A stretch of 64,000 bases of DNA from the NCBI GenBank assembly GCA_027596195.1, contig JADGJG010000030.1, positions 1 through 64,000 of the forward strand. The letters run 5' to 3'. The position numbers and the translations under genes were made by a program. Positions within the stretch are counted from its first letter, which is position 1; each line of letters begins with the position of its first letter. Source of the DNA: Podochytrium sp. JEL0797. Lineage: Eukaryota > Chytridiomycota > Chytridiomycetes > Chytridiales > Chytriomycetaceae. Positions 23,160 to 33,818 of the stretch are shown here, in pieces. The notes beneath the pieces were generated by a model, which did not search any database, had not been told where the DNA came from, and saw nothing but the letters and a program-made list of their open reading frames with translations.

Positions 23160-23245
23160 TCAGAGCGTGAAATTAAAGGACACTTGCACCCTGCATAATC
23201 ACATTTTCTGCAGCAAATATTCACTTCCCCACCATATTCGGCATT
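23160..23245 (-). pseudogene. fragment of the 3' end of the CAP gene
   Basis: The minus strand contains GTGAATATTTGC, then ATGTGATTATGCAGGGTG. This matches the end of the intact CAP gene at 24,403-24,480 (VCEYLPRGNVIMQGAS). The flanking noncoding sequence at 23,065-23,160 likewise matches 24,300-24,400. Only the last 25 or so codons remain, with changes. It marks the breakpoint of the tandem duplication that made two bHLH genes. Confidence 0.75.
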
Positions 23246-23360
23246 TTGTTTGCGGTTCAGGTTGAGTTGAAGGGACGATGGGGCGTGTTTTCAGTTTTCA
23301 GTGACAATATGAGGATGAGAGGGTTCTTGGAGAGCCAGGAATTCTCATGTTGCATGAATA
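23246..23360 (+). pseudogene. 3' tail remnant of the F-box/LRR gene
   Basis: Reads FAVQVELKGRWGVFSVFS, then NMRMRGFLESQEFSC, matching the end of the intact LRR gene (FEVQVEGTTGSVL, then NARMRDLLERQGFSC). No repeats remain. It abuts the CAP fragment on its left and leads into bHLH copy 2 on its right. Confidence 0.75.
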
Positions 23361-23514
23361 GCCACAGACAGATGATCCAATTAGAGAGATCACGAGTAAT
23401 TTTGAAAATTGCGCCTTTCGGCATGGGGCGTGACACCATCGAAAATTTTTCATGGCTTGCTCAGCGAAAAATTGAAAACTTCCCAAAAACAATCATTTTC
23501 TGGTGCATGCAATT

Positions 23515-24174
23515 ATGGACGCAAACTCATTTGACTTTGGTCCATTGCTCGATTCGGCATTGTTGGTTCCCGTAGCGCAGCAGCATGAGTTTGATTTTGA
23601 CTCGCTCGGCGACTTTGGGGGCTTGACCGCAGAGTCGACTCGGTATTTCCATATTGACAATCCGGTCATGTTTACAGCTGGTGAACTTGGGATGAGCCTA
23701 TCGACCTTGGCATTGACGGATCGTGTTTGTCAAGAATCCGCGTCTACTCCCGAGGTGTCCGAAATCGTTCGTGGTCCATTCGAAGGATACACCCAACCGG
23801 AACCCATCTCGATCGAAACTCTACACCTCATAAACGGAACCCCACTCCCTGTACCGGCTGCGTCACAACCGACACGCGCCGTACCCCGTCCACTCAATAC
23901 TTTGACCCGTCAATTCCCCGAACTCATCAGCCGCGTGCATCGCGACTCTGAAAAAATGCGACGAGATTCGCTGAAGCAAGGGTTTGAAAGAATGAAGCTG
24001 TTGTTGCCAAAGAGTGTACTGAATGGGCGAAAGAATTGGAGTCAGAGCATGTTGTTGTGGGCGGGTGTTGAGTATATTGAGCAGTTGAAGGAGGAAAAGA
24101 AGGTGAGGGAGCGGGAGGTGAGAAGGTTGAAGGAAGTTGTGAGGAGGCTTGGAGGGGGTGAAGTGGGAAAATAA
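23515..24174 (+). CDS. bHLH transcription factor, copy 2
   Basis: Single exon, 219 residues from MDANSFDFGPLLDS; an in-frame ATG four codons upstream (MHAI) is less likely because copy 1 starts at MDAN. The N-terminus (FDFDSLGDFGGLTAES) parallels copy 1. The bHLH is almost unchanged: SEKMRRDSLKQGFERMKLLL, loop PKSVLNGRKNWSQ, helix SMLLWAGVEYIEQLKEEKK. Its 3' flank runs directly into the intact convergent CAP gene, so this is the copy in the original LRR-bHLH-CAP arrangement. Targets unknown; could form a heterodimer with copy 1 (inference). Confidence 0.85.
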   Translation: MDANSFDFGPLLDSALLVPVAQQHEFDFDSLGDFGGLTAESTRYFHIDNPVMFTAGELGMSLSTLALTDRVCQESASTPEVSEIVRGPFEGYTQPEPISIETLHLINGTPLPVPAASQPTRAVPRPLNTLTRQFPELISRVHRDSEKMRRDSLKQGFERMKLLLPKSVLNGRKNWSQSMLLWAGVEYIEQLKEEKKVREREVRRLKEVVRRLGGGEVGK

Positions 24175-24402
24175 ACTAAATAATTTAAATTATTTTGTGG
24201 TTTGTGCACAGGCACAATTTTTGCCGAAAACGAGTAGCGGAAGGCAGAAAAGTGTCTGGATGGTGAGCGAAAAGCGTGTGGGACATGAAATTCCTTGAAA
24301 TATACACAAAAACTGATATTCTTATTGCCATCAGAACAAGAAATCCGCCAAGGAAAAGGAATTAAATAACAATTAATCCAAAACGAGCAACGAAAAACAT
24401 CC

Positions 24403-25515
24403 TCAGAACGTGTAAATGAAATCACTTGCACCCTGCATAATCACATTCCCCCTCGGCAAATATTCACACACAATATTCTGTCCACCGCCATATGCTGCAC
24501 AATCGACACTCACGCACCCGATTTGAGTAGTCGTGGGCCAGATGGCTTGCGTATAGTGTCCCCACGCGTCCAGGTTGTTCATTCCCCCGAGCGCCATTCG
24601 GTTCGGGTAGTTGGAGCATTCACTGGGTGTTCCGGTTTGGACGTTCGTTCCGGGGTTTGTCACGTCGCCAGCGATCCAGTCTTCTCCGGCGCGGAGCATG
24701 TCGCCGGGGGTGTTTTTCCAGGACATCCAGTCGTAGTTTTGGCCGGGGTCGCCGGTGTGGGTGTTGCTGTTGTTGGGGTTGGATAGTTAAGTTTTTGCGG
24801 GGAATAGGGAGGAGAGGTGGCCAAACCTGCACACGTCTGCCGGGGATTGTTGGCCGATTTGTTGAGCCGTTGCAGCGAGGGCGTCGGACCAGGTCAACTG
24901 TCCAATTGGCATGGCAGGGTTATTCAACATCGCGTTCACGTTCCTGCGCACAACGTTGTGGAGGTTCAGAATGTCGGTTTGGTCGTTGCCTGTTTTCACG
25001 AAGCCTTGGTACACTTTTGTGCAGTCTACGACACCGGTGGCTTGCACATTGGCTTGTGGAGCGGGAGCGGGAGCTGCGAGAACTTGGGGTTGTGGGGCTG
25101 GAGCAGGGGCTGCAACAACTTGGGGTTGCGGCTGTGGAGCTGGGGCTGGAGCTGCAACTTCTTGCTGTGGAGCCGGTGCTGGAGCAGCGAGGTCCTGCTG
25201 TGGTGCGGGTGCAGGTGCGTCTTGGACGGATGGTTGTGGCAATTGAATCTGTGCTACTGCCGCTGTTGCTTGAGGAGGAGCTTGTTGGGCAGCGGATGCC
25301 AGAGCGGCAACAATGTCGGAAGGAGGCACAGCTAGGGCGACAGGAGCAGCTTGAACTGGCGCCGTGACCTGCACGGCTGCATTCACTGGCTCTGGGGCAG
25401 CTGCCATTGGAGCTGCAGCCGCTAAAGGCTGTTGATACTTTGGCGGACATTTGAGCGGCACAGCCGTTACAGTCGAAGCCGCGATCACGAGGGCGATTAA
25501 TTGGTGTGTGAGCAT
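24403..25515 (-). CDS. secreted CAP/SCP (PR-1-like) protein with PAPAPQ repeats
   Basis: Exons complement(24403..24766, 24827..25515), 350 residues. Signal peptide MLTHQLIALVIAASTVTAVP. Residues about 25-165 are Ala/Pro/Gln-rich, with repeated APAPAPQ units, probably an extended wall- or matrix-spanning region. The CAP domain starts near DILNLHNVVRRNVN, with WSDALAATAQQ, then after the intron NTHTGDPGQNYDW, the CAP1 signature GHYTQAIWPTTTQIGC and the CAP2 signature IVCEYLPRGNV. Family knowledge: fungal CAP proteins bind sterols or lipids and are secreted. The His of LNLHNVVR and of GHYTQ are the conserved cavity residues. A fragment of this gene was duplicated to 23,160-23,245. Confidence 0.85.
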
Positions 25516-25752
25516 TGTTTTGGAATCGTTTTGGAAGTTTGAAACGGAGAGAGGTAATAGCGAAAACGCGTTTCGTAATTTGCGAAACTGAAAAGGACCC
25601 AGTTGAAATGAAAAATTTCGTCCATTATTTTGGCGCGTCTAAATTGCATAAGTTTAATGAATGAGATTTCGATGAAACAGGGAAAGGAACGGAATCCCGC
25701 ACGAGTGAGAGATCAAAAAAAAGAGCAAGTGTGGGATTGATTACAAATACAA

Positions 25753-28731
25753 ATGGAGATTGATCAACAACAAAAAATGAGCTCCGATGAATTCTGGCCC
25801 ATCCGACGCTGCGGCATCGACGGGCACAGCAACGTGTGGCTGTGCCGGCGCACTTCTGCCCTAGACGATTCACACCTGTTTGTGCTGAAGCTCACGCCCA
25901 TCGAACACGACCCGAGCTACGCCCAGAAGAACGACCAGACAAACTTTGAAGCGAACACCCTGCGGTTGTTGTCTGATCTGAATCCCGTTCGCATTGTGGC
26001 CTTTGAGGCCTTTTACCGCAACAGCGAGGACCAGTTCTGTCTGGTCATGGAAAAGTAAAACTTGTGTCTATCTGAGTGTGAGGATTCCACTCACTCACCC
26101 CTTGATTAGGGCCACTTGCTCCCTCCAAGACGCACTCGATCTGCGCCCACATCTCACCGAAGACGAAGCCAAGGCTGTTGTGCGTTGCGTTCTCGAAGCA
26201 CTTGTGACTGCCCACTCCAAATACATTGTGCACCGCGACGTCAAACCCGCAAACATCTTCCTGTTCTCGGATGATCTCGAAATGTCCAAGCTGGGTGACT
26301 GGGGTGTTGCAGCAGAAGATACGGGGTATTGTGTGGTTGGCGGGATCAAGGGCACGAAGGGATACATGGTACGGCAGTGAAGGGGTCTTCCTTTGCCATT
26401 CTCATTCGCATTCCCAGGCACCGGAGATTCTCAAGAAGGTCCAATACGGTCGCCCGGTCGACATTTGGAGCACCGGAGTTGTGGCGTTTCAGATTCTCTG
26501 CGGTTCGCTTCCGTTCCCTGAAGGCCGTGCCCCAACAGTCAAGACGGGAATCTTTTCGTCAAAGAAGAACTATTCCGTCGCGTTTCCTGATTCTATTCCC
26601 ATTTCGATCGAAGGTGTGTGGCGGTTTGTCGGCGTTCGTTTTGAGTGTCGATTCTCATCTCCACTTCGGTTCAGGAAAGGATTTTATCGCACAATGTCTC
26701 CAACAAGACCCTGAAGCGCGTCCTACCGCATCCAAAGCCCTCGAACACCCCTGGTTCACATCCCATACCATCCCATCTGCACTCCCACGCGGAGCATCTC
26801 TCGACCTCACCTCTCACACGCCCATTTCGCGTGACATTTCGATTCAATCCGCGACTGCTATAGTACCGAGCTCGTCCGATTCTCCTTCCGTTGCGCGACA
26901 AACGTCCGTTTCGTCAAACTCATCAACCTCACCCGCCCTGATTCAACGTTCATACGCGGCACCTGCACCCATCGTCCCCCTTGTCGCTGTTGCCGCCGAA
27001 ACCGCACCAATGAGAGTCCTTGAAGAAGTGGTTCACGACGACTCAGCGGCAGTACAACGCCATCACACCATTCGGCCAGAGAGTGTGCAAGGGTTCCCCG
27101 GGTGGTTGCGGCTTGTGCCGGATAACGGGGATCCGCCGTATTATTTCCACAGGGAGCAGGGGGTGACGCAGTGGGAGCATCCTGCTGTGACGGGGGGAGG
27201 TGGGGTTGTGATGAGTCCGGGGGTGATGGAGGGGGATGGGGTGCGTGCGATTATGGTGCAAGAGGAGGATGAGGATGAGGAGGAAGAGGTTCCGCTGGTG
27301 AGGAAGAAGCGGGGGGAGGTGGGGAAGGTGAAGAAGGGGGTCAAGTTTTCGGAACGCGAGGATGAAGTGCATGTGGTTGAGAGGGAGGAAGATTCTGGGG
27401 TTGAGGGCGGTGATGGGGTGGATGACGGGGGTGTGGACGGTGTGCAGGAAAGCGTCACGGGATCGGAAAACGTGTCGATTCTGCAGCCCTTGCCGTTGAG
27501 TGTTGGCGAGGTTGTGTTGGAAGGAACCGGAATCGCCAGGAAAATGTCGGTTCCAGCGCACACGTACCCCAGGCCACCAAGTCGCGATGTCGGTTCTTTT
27601 CGGGATTCGAGCGAGTTGGGCATGATTCAGGAGGGGCAGGCGGTTTCGAGCGGTCCCGCTACCGGTATATCCGTCGTAAATCGAGCGCCTCCCATCCTTC
27701 CGATTCGTGAAATGCGCAATTCTGTTGCTGGGGATTCTCCTGTTGAGCTTCAACGTGAATGGAGCGTGTACGACGTTGTGAGGGAGGGTGAGATGGGTCT
27801 CGAACATCAGCTCCAGAGTCCCATCTCAAACGACCCGATTGCGCGGATGGTTTCTGTGAAGGCGGCGGTTGTGCATGTTCCGGAGTCGAAGGGTGTTGTG
27901 GTTGGGTCTGGTAGTTTCGTTGCAGAGCCCGACAGTGAGCAAACGACTGTGGACAATGGGTTTGTCGAGTGTGATGTTCCTGGGGCTGAGGATGGGTGGA
28001 GGATGGTAGCAGTACCAGCCAACACGGTGTATTACTACAATGCGCAGACGGGTGTCGTGCAGTGGGCGAGCCCTGTGGGGGGAGATGGGGTTGAGCGTTT
28101 GTTGCGGCCTGTGCCGCCGCCGGTTCCACCCAGGGATTCTGGAAGCAAGCCGGTCGATTCGGGTGCTGTAAAAGGTGTTCGTCATTCTGCGGGTTCGGTG
28201 TCTTCCAGGGCTGGAACTGCGTACGTCAAGAAACCATCGTCCATCAATTCAGGGAAACCAGCTGTCGAACCGCGTTCGTTTTCGAGCAGTCAAACTCCCG
28301 TTCCCTACTATTTGCGTGCCAATTCCGCGAAGGGCAATCCAACGAGTCCAACTGCTGCTGGTACCAAACCGCTTCCGATTGTGCCTCCCAAGAAAACGCG
28401 AAGCACGGTGGTTCCGCCTCGATCTCCCATCTCCAAAACTCCTGCCGTTTCACCCGTCTCACCTCCGACGAGGAATTCGCTGCTTTCTCCAACGTCTCCG
28501 ATTGCGTCGAGAAACAGCGCGCCACCTGTTGTATTTGCACCCCGGACTTCTTCCTCAGCCCCACCCGCGTCGCCTTCACGTGGGAAAGCGGTCGGTGGTA
28601 TGGCGGGAAGAGCGGTTTCTCCTGCGTCGACTTCGGCGGTGAGTTTGCAGGAGAGGGGGAGGACTGTGGTTTCGGAGGTGAAGGGGGTGATGGAGAAGGC
28701 GATTGCAGGGGTGAAGAAGGGGGTTTCATAG
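25753..28731 (+). CDS. Ser/Thr protein kinase with two C-terminal WW domains
   Basis: Exons 25753..26054, 26110..26368, 26418..26613, 26675..28731 give 937 residues. The kinase domain covers residues about 15-265: a loose glycine loop (CGIDGHSNVWLC), VAIK-type Lys in FVLKLTPIE, catalytic HRDVKPANIF, Mg2+ motif DWG in place of DFG, APE after the second intron, DIWSTGVVAFQILCG, and ARPTASKALEHPWF at the end. A low-complexity region follows. WW domain 1 lies near residue 375 (GWLRLVPDNGDPPYYFHR, then QWEHP). A Glu-rich stretch and WW domain 2 near residue 670 (GWRMVAVPANTVYYYNAQ, then VQWASP) follow, then a Pro/Ser-rich tail with PPKKTRS-type sites. WW domains bind PPxY or phospho-Ser-Pro ligands. 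The neighbouring small WW protein contains PPGY. An ATG eight codons downstream is an alternative start. Confidence 0.82.
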
Positions 28732-29064
28732 AGTGAAATAAATGGCGGAATGAGGCATGAAAAAAAGGAGGGTGTTTGAAAAGTTGAAATAATGGTGCGG
28801 CTGGCGGAAATCACGCAAATGAGTTCAGTTGAAATACGTATTTGGATGATTTGTGCGCATCATTCGAAGGCGAGCACTCTAGTCCAATGGCGGAATCACA
28901 GGTAACGCGAGGAATACGAGGATTTGAATGTCGTTTGTAGGCGCCGAGGAATTCTCGCCCCCAAAATACGCTTTTGGTGAACGTGAATGCAGGCGTGTTT
29001 CGAGAATGAGTAAGATGTTTATTGATTCCAAACAATTCGAAAACGGTGATGCTATAGTTCAAAT
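28732..29064. other. intergenic between convergent kinase and WW genes
   Basis: 333 bases between two stop codons; no gene seen. Confidence 0.5.
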
Positions 29065-29459
29065 TCAAGCCTGATATGTTGGAAGTGGATCCTCCTGTGC
29101 TGGGAGCGGTTGCGCCTGTTGCTGCTGCCGTTGTTGAGCTTGCTGCTCATTCGCGCGCCGAGCAATTTCGCCGGGGAACTGTGACACTGGGAGAGCGGAT
29201 GGGTCTTCCCATTGCGTTTCGTGTGTTGTTTGGTTGATGAAATAGTAGCGTGAGTATTCGGGGGACCATTCGGCGGACCAGCCTTGTGGGGTGGTTGGGG
29301 AAGGTGGGATCTTTGCGGGTGTCAGATTTGATCTGGTGTCGTGACGGAAACAAAAATAGACTCCCGGGAACCTACTTGTTGTGTTTGAGAGTATCCGGGA
29401 GGATCGGTCGTGGTGGTGGAGGTGGCGGGGATGACGAGGGATGACAGCCAGTTGATCAT
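29065..29459 (-). CDS. small WW-domain protein with PPGY motif
   Basis: Exons complement(29065..29310, 29376..29459), 109 residues if translation starts at the ATG at 29459 (MINWLSSLVIP). The frame is open for some distance upstream without ATG, so a further 5' exon is possible. Seen: DPPGYSQTQQ (a PPxY-type WW ligand) in exon 1; one WW domain in exon 2, GWSAEWSPEYSRYYFINQ then THETQWEDP; a Gln-rich stretch; and a C-terminal DPLPTYQA. A protein with both a WW domain and a WW ligand could self-associate or pair with the neighbouring WW kinase (inference). Confidence 0.65.
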
Positions 29460-29950
29460 TTTTCGCGTGGAACTTGTGTGTTCTTCTGGACGAATCCACG
29501 CCGCCAATGGTCTCCCAATTGTCTGGGTTTGGTGTGTAGAATTAGTGCGTGAGTCGAAACGAAATTGTATTTGTTATTGTATCGTCTAGTTTATTAAACT
29601 ACGTAGCCCCCTAACTCTTTAATGACCTCAGATAGTATTATTCACTGTCACACTTAATCTAATCGGAAGAAAGTATTTTGTAATCAAAGACTGGCTGTGA
29701 ACAACAGGCTCACAAAATTCTCGGCTCCTATATCATGGCCGGACCGACGAGTTTTGATCCGAAAATCAAAAAAATAGAAAAGAAGGGAGAGGGGAAAAAG
29801 AAGGAAAGGAGAAAGGGGAAAGGGAAGAGTAAGAAAAACTCACTTTTGAATTTGGGAATGAAAAAAAACAACAAAATAGAAAAATCCGCGCCACTCGCCG
29901 CGCCACGTTTGAAAACAACCACCCCGACCCACCACCACCACGTAATAATA
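29460..29950. other. intergenic / possible 5' exon region of the small WW gene
   Basis: 491 bases. Lies between the small WW gene and the stop of the next minus-strand gene. Open sequence continues upstream of 29459 in the WW gene frame to about 29,560. A purine-rich tract (GAAAAGAAGG type) occupies 29,760-29,840. No separate gene is supported. Confidence 0.4.
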
Positions 29951-30940
29951 TTATTCTTGTGTACCACACTGGCCCCGCCTTCTTGCAAATCGACCCATAC
30001 AGGTATTCGAACCACATGTTGGACAGTGGTCCACTCTGCTCTTGCGCGCCTCACCACTCTTTTTGGTGGATGGCAATGATGGTGTGACAGGGATGGCTGG
30101 ATTGGGACACGATTTCTTACTGGCATGAGGGGCAGCTTTTTGAAAGCGTTAAACGATGTAAAATGAAAATAAATGACAAACCTGGACAAGTATCCAATCC
30201 ACATGCCTTGCAAGATGGGCGCTTTCGAACACTTTTGGAAGATATATCAGATGGAGCAACTGAACCTGCACGACTGGACCCGACTGACGGTCGAGTGGGC
30301 ATAGAAGAGCTACTGCTTGCCGGGAATGGGCCATGCATGGACGCAAATGCTGGAACGACGGTAGGCTGCCGCTGCAAGGTTTCGCTCTGATCAATCAAAC
30401 TGGGCTCTGAAAGAAACGGCAAAGACTCGACAGGAGAAGAGCCCACTGCGACTGGAGATGTTGGAAACTCGTCCTCATCATCCAATTCAGAAATCACACT
30501 GCTGTCAAGTTGGCCCAAGGGAACCGCGACACCGATTGAGTGCAAGAAAATGGAGTTGCTATCGACTGGGGGGATTTGTGATTCCTTGAAAGCGGCAAGT
30601 GCGGCACGAGTGGACCGCAAACATTCGCTCTTCTCCAGCATTTTCAGATACCTCTGGGAAATAGAGTTAAGAGATGAGCAGCAGGAGAAGTTCAGAATAG
30701 AACCAACCTTAAACATGCTGTCCAAATGGTAATCCATCTTCTTGAAAACCCGTCTTTCAACGCTCGGAATCACTCCATGCTTTCCCTTCGAAGTCCCCAC
30801 ATTCCAATCCGCAGCCATTCCCTTGGAATCAAACTTTGACGCTGATGAAATCCTACCACCATCTCCACCCAAAGTTTTGGAGTAGGAGACGGAGGAGCCA
30901 ATATTTTCTGTTTCAATTCCCGAACGAACGCGTTTCTCGA
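29951..30940 (-). CDS. unrecognised protein with twin CxxCGxxxCxG motifs
   Basis: Exons complement(29951..30135, 30182..30653, 30708..30940) are in frame with each other; the 5' end is open. A tiny first exon at 31020-31026 (ATG TGT G) would splice in frame and give 298 residues, but this is speculative. Not a family I recognise. Seen: ENIGSSVSYSKTLGGDGGRI near the N-terminus; a helical, charged region (KKMDYHLDSMFK, then RYLKMLEKSECLRSTRAA) that could be BAR-like; a Ser/Pro-rich disordered middle; and a basic C-terminus with two copies of a cysteine motif, CKACGLDTCPG and CPTCGSNTCMG, separated by a Lys/Ser/Pro stretch. The motif pair might bind one metal or two. Expression of the 46-54 nt introns is inferred from frame only. 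Confidence 0.55.
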
Positions 30941-31119
30941 CTTTTCAGTCCATGATTGGATCGCACCACCACAGATAGATATTATGAGAAGCAAAATGAA
31001 AGAGGATGTATAATAATACCACACATAAAAACAAAGACAAGAATTCCCCCCGGGCTCCCAAAAATGAAATTCCAAGCACACATCCCTCCTCTCGTTTATC
31101 CCAGTCAAAGGTACAAAAA

Positions 31120-33579
31120 TCACACCCCCCTTAGTCCTTTACACCGTCCCTTCACATGCCGTTGCAACGCATCGTTTCTGGCAGAAAACAAAAAGTCCAG
31201 CCGTCAGAAATTGAAAACAGGGAAATAAATGAACCGACAACACAAACTCACCGCGTGAACGTCTTGTTACAATTCTCACACTTGAATGAATGTTCCGAAT
31301 GAGTAGTCGCAACGTGTCGTTTCAAATCGTGTTTCCGCAAAAACTGTGTGTTGTTAGAAACGCGACTTTCAAACGGAATGGGGGGGGGGCACTCAACAGG
31401 TCGACTACAATGCACACAAACAAACTGCATTCCTGCAGCGTCTGAAGAACCCGCATTCCGTCCCAAACTCCCTCGATCCGACGTCCCCCCCGCCGCACCC
31501 GCAACCCCAGACCCCTGCCGCGCAAGACTGTTGAACGGACTTTCCCCGAATTCCGAAAACTCGCCGTCCGATTCAGGCGTCGAGACCGCGCCTCCTCCAC
31601 CTCCGCTCTGTTTGAGGTCCATGAAGGCCGGGCTCATGGCGATAACTGTTTTGGAGGTTCCCGAAAATGGGTCGAGAGTGTTGGTGTTGCCACCAAAGAG
31701 TTGGGAGGTGGGCGGTGGAGACGGGGAGGTTGTGGCTTCGAGGTTGAGGCGACTCTTTTTGGAGAGGATTGATCTTGGAGAGAGCGAGCCGCAAAATGAC
31801 GGAAGGTGAGTACAAACTCTTCGAAACAAAACAAAAACAAATCGGAAATCAAACTCACTTGCCCCCAGTCCCACTCCCACCCGTGAAATTCATTGAAATC
31901 GCACTCAACCGATGCTTCAAACTCGCAACCCCACTCTTCTCCTTTCCCTGCGTTCGCGGCAAGGACCCAACTCCCCTCTCGTCGTCCCCGAGATTCGAAT
32001 CATCCGGACTCCCGGGCCCGACTTTCGTCACCACCGCTGGCGCCGTTGTCGAACCACCCCCCATCCCAGCCAATTGCGCAAACAGCGTCGATAGCCGTTT
32101 CATGGACGTCCGTTTGACACCTTTCGAATCGATTTCGAAATCATCGTCTCCCCATCCACCCGCACCAGCCCCCGTACCGGAATCATGAGTCCGCGTAAAC
32201 CATGGCATCGATCCACCAGGCTGCGCAAACCCTCCATTCGCATTCCCAACAGTCGCGTGATTCACAACGGGGGTGTTGCCGCCAAAAGGGGCCATGAATG
32301 AAAACCGTTTCTTGAGTCTCGATGGTTCCGCAGCCACAGCTGCTAGCGGCGGTGGCTGTACAGGCAGTACTGAGTTCGTCTGGAATCCGTGTTGATTATG
32401 ATTGTGTTGCTGCTGCTGCTGATGCATGGATCCGACCGCGTTTTTGACAGACGCGTACAAATCGTCGATCATGGCGTCTTCATCCGAATCTTCGATTTCC
32501 GTTTCGTTTGAGCGTGGGGCAGTTTGGGTGCGACTGAGAGAAGGTATGCCCGAAGCGAGTCCGGAGGGAATGGGTTGCAAGAGTTCGTGTTGTTGGATGG
32601 GTATCGATTGGTTTGGGGGTTGTTGTTGCAGGGGAACGGGTTGCAACAGCTCGTGTTGTTGGAACGGTGGGGCAGTGGAAGGTGGGATTGGTTTGAGCAG
32701 TTCGTGTTGTTGGAGTGGAGTTGGTTGCGGCATTTCGAAGGGGGTTGTCACGGGTATCGGGGAGGGTGAAAACACGGGCACGGCGGGAGTGAGGATTGGC
32801 GGAGTGAGTTGCTTTTGTTGTGTTTCAAAGTGTCGTTGCAGTTGTTGTTGTTGGAGTTGGTGTTGCTGGTGGAGTTGCTGCTGTTGTAACCGTTGTTGCT
32901 GTTGCTGTGGAGTCAAGATCGTGTTCATTGCTTCTGAGGCGAGGGCCAGGCGCTGTTCGGGGGAGAGTGAAGCCACGAGGGCGGCTGCGGCGGATTGGAA
33001 GTCTGAGTGGAAGTCGAGTGCGGTGGTGGGTGAGGGGGTGAGGTGGGGGTTCTGCGGGGACAGTTGCTGGGTGAAGGTTTGTTGGTGCTGGAGTTGGTGG
33101 AACGAGTGTTGCGGCTGAGGGGTCATGTGCGGGGTGAATTGGGTGGGCAGGAGGGGGTTCTGGTTTGACGCCCTTGATGGCAGCACGGGCATACTGTTCT
33201 GCTTGTATGGGTTTGATGGCTTTGGCACACTCGGCTTGGGGGCAGGTCTGGTCACTGGCTTTGTGTCTGCGACTACTGCAGGGTTCGTGCCATCGATGGG
33301 ACCCATGTCGAGACCCGGAAACAGATCAAATCCGGACATGAAGGGATCGCTCTTTCTCAGGCGCTGCTTGTCCAGGGATGGTCCAGACGGGGCATCGCCA
33401 GCGAGAGGAAGCTTGGTGGACTCCTCGTCGAGCATGCTTCTGATGAAATAGTCGCTGTTGCGGTGCAGGTTCTGCGAAGTCATCTCGTGGTCAACAACCA
33501 TTAGGCTGTCGCGGAGGTGCGGTCGGTCGGAGCTGGGAGGGCCAGAGTCTTCTTTGGCGCCATTCATTTGCAAAATCAT
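31120..33579 (-). CDS. C2H2 zinc-finger protein A, Gln-rich
   Basis: Exons complement(31120..31177, 31252..31343, 31398..31773, 31859..33579), 748 residues from MILQMNGAKEDSG; another in-frame ATG at 33651 is possible. The first 550 residues are disordered, with a Gln-rich stretch (about 32,790-32,920) and repeated P(I/V)PxQQHELLxP units, the look of a transcriptional activation region. Two C-terminal zinc fingers: FVCVHCSRP/FLRKHDLKRHVATTH is C-x2-C-x12-H-x4-H, split by an intron right after the second Cys loop, and FKCENCNKTFTR/NDALQRHVKGRC ends in Cys rather than His. Family knowledge: such C-terminal C2H2 pairs with HDLKRH are common in fungal regulators. First of three tandem paralogues. 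Confidence 0.78.
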
Positions 33580-33818
33580 GGACAAAAAAAAACAGAGATC
33601 GAATCGCGAAGAACCCAGCCACACCTCATCACTCACATGGTCATCAAACATCCCTATCACACGGGCAACAATCATACATCATCATTATTCATTATTAATC
33701 ACTATCTCAAATGAATTCATATCAATCCGTCATCGTCGGTGCCCCATCCCACGCCGCATATCCACACGACCCACAAACAATCCATTCCAACTGCGCATTT
33801 GAAACGGATAAGCCTTCG

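Noticed and set aside
24627..25367. 246-codon plus-strand frame over the CAP gene
   Set aside because: Arises from the repetitive APAPAPQ coding on the minus strand; the minus-strand frame has signal peptide and CAP motifs.
26329..26680. Continuous frame through the kinase introns
   Set aside because: Open by chance; the spliced version restores APE and the kinase C-lobe motifs.
32426..33118. Long plus-strand frame rich in Cys/Ser opposite zinc-finger gene A
   Set aside because: It is the antisense of the Gln-rich stretch (CAA/CAG giving TTG/CTG); no start context or homology, and the minus-strand gene explains the region.
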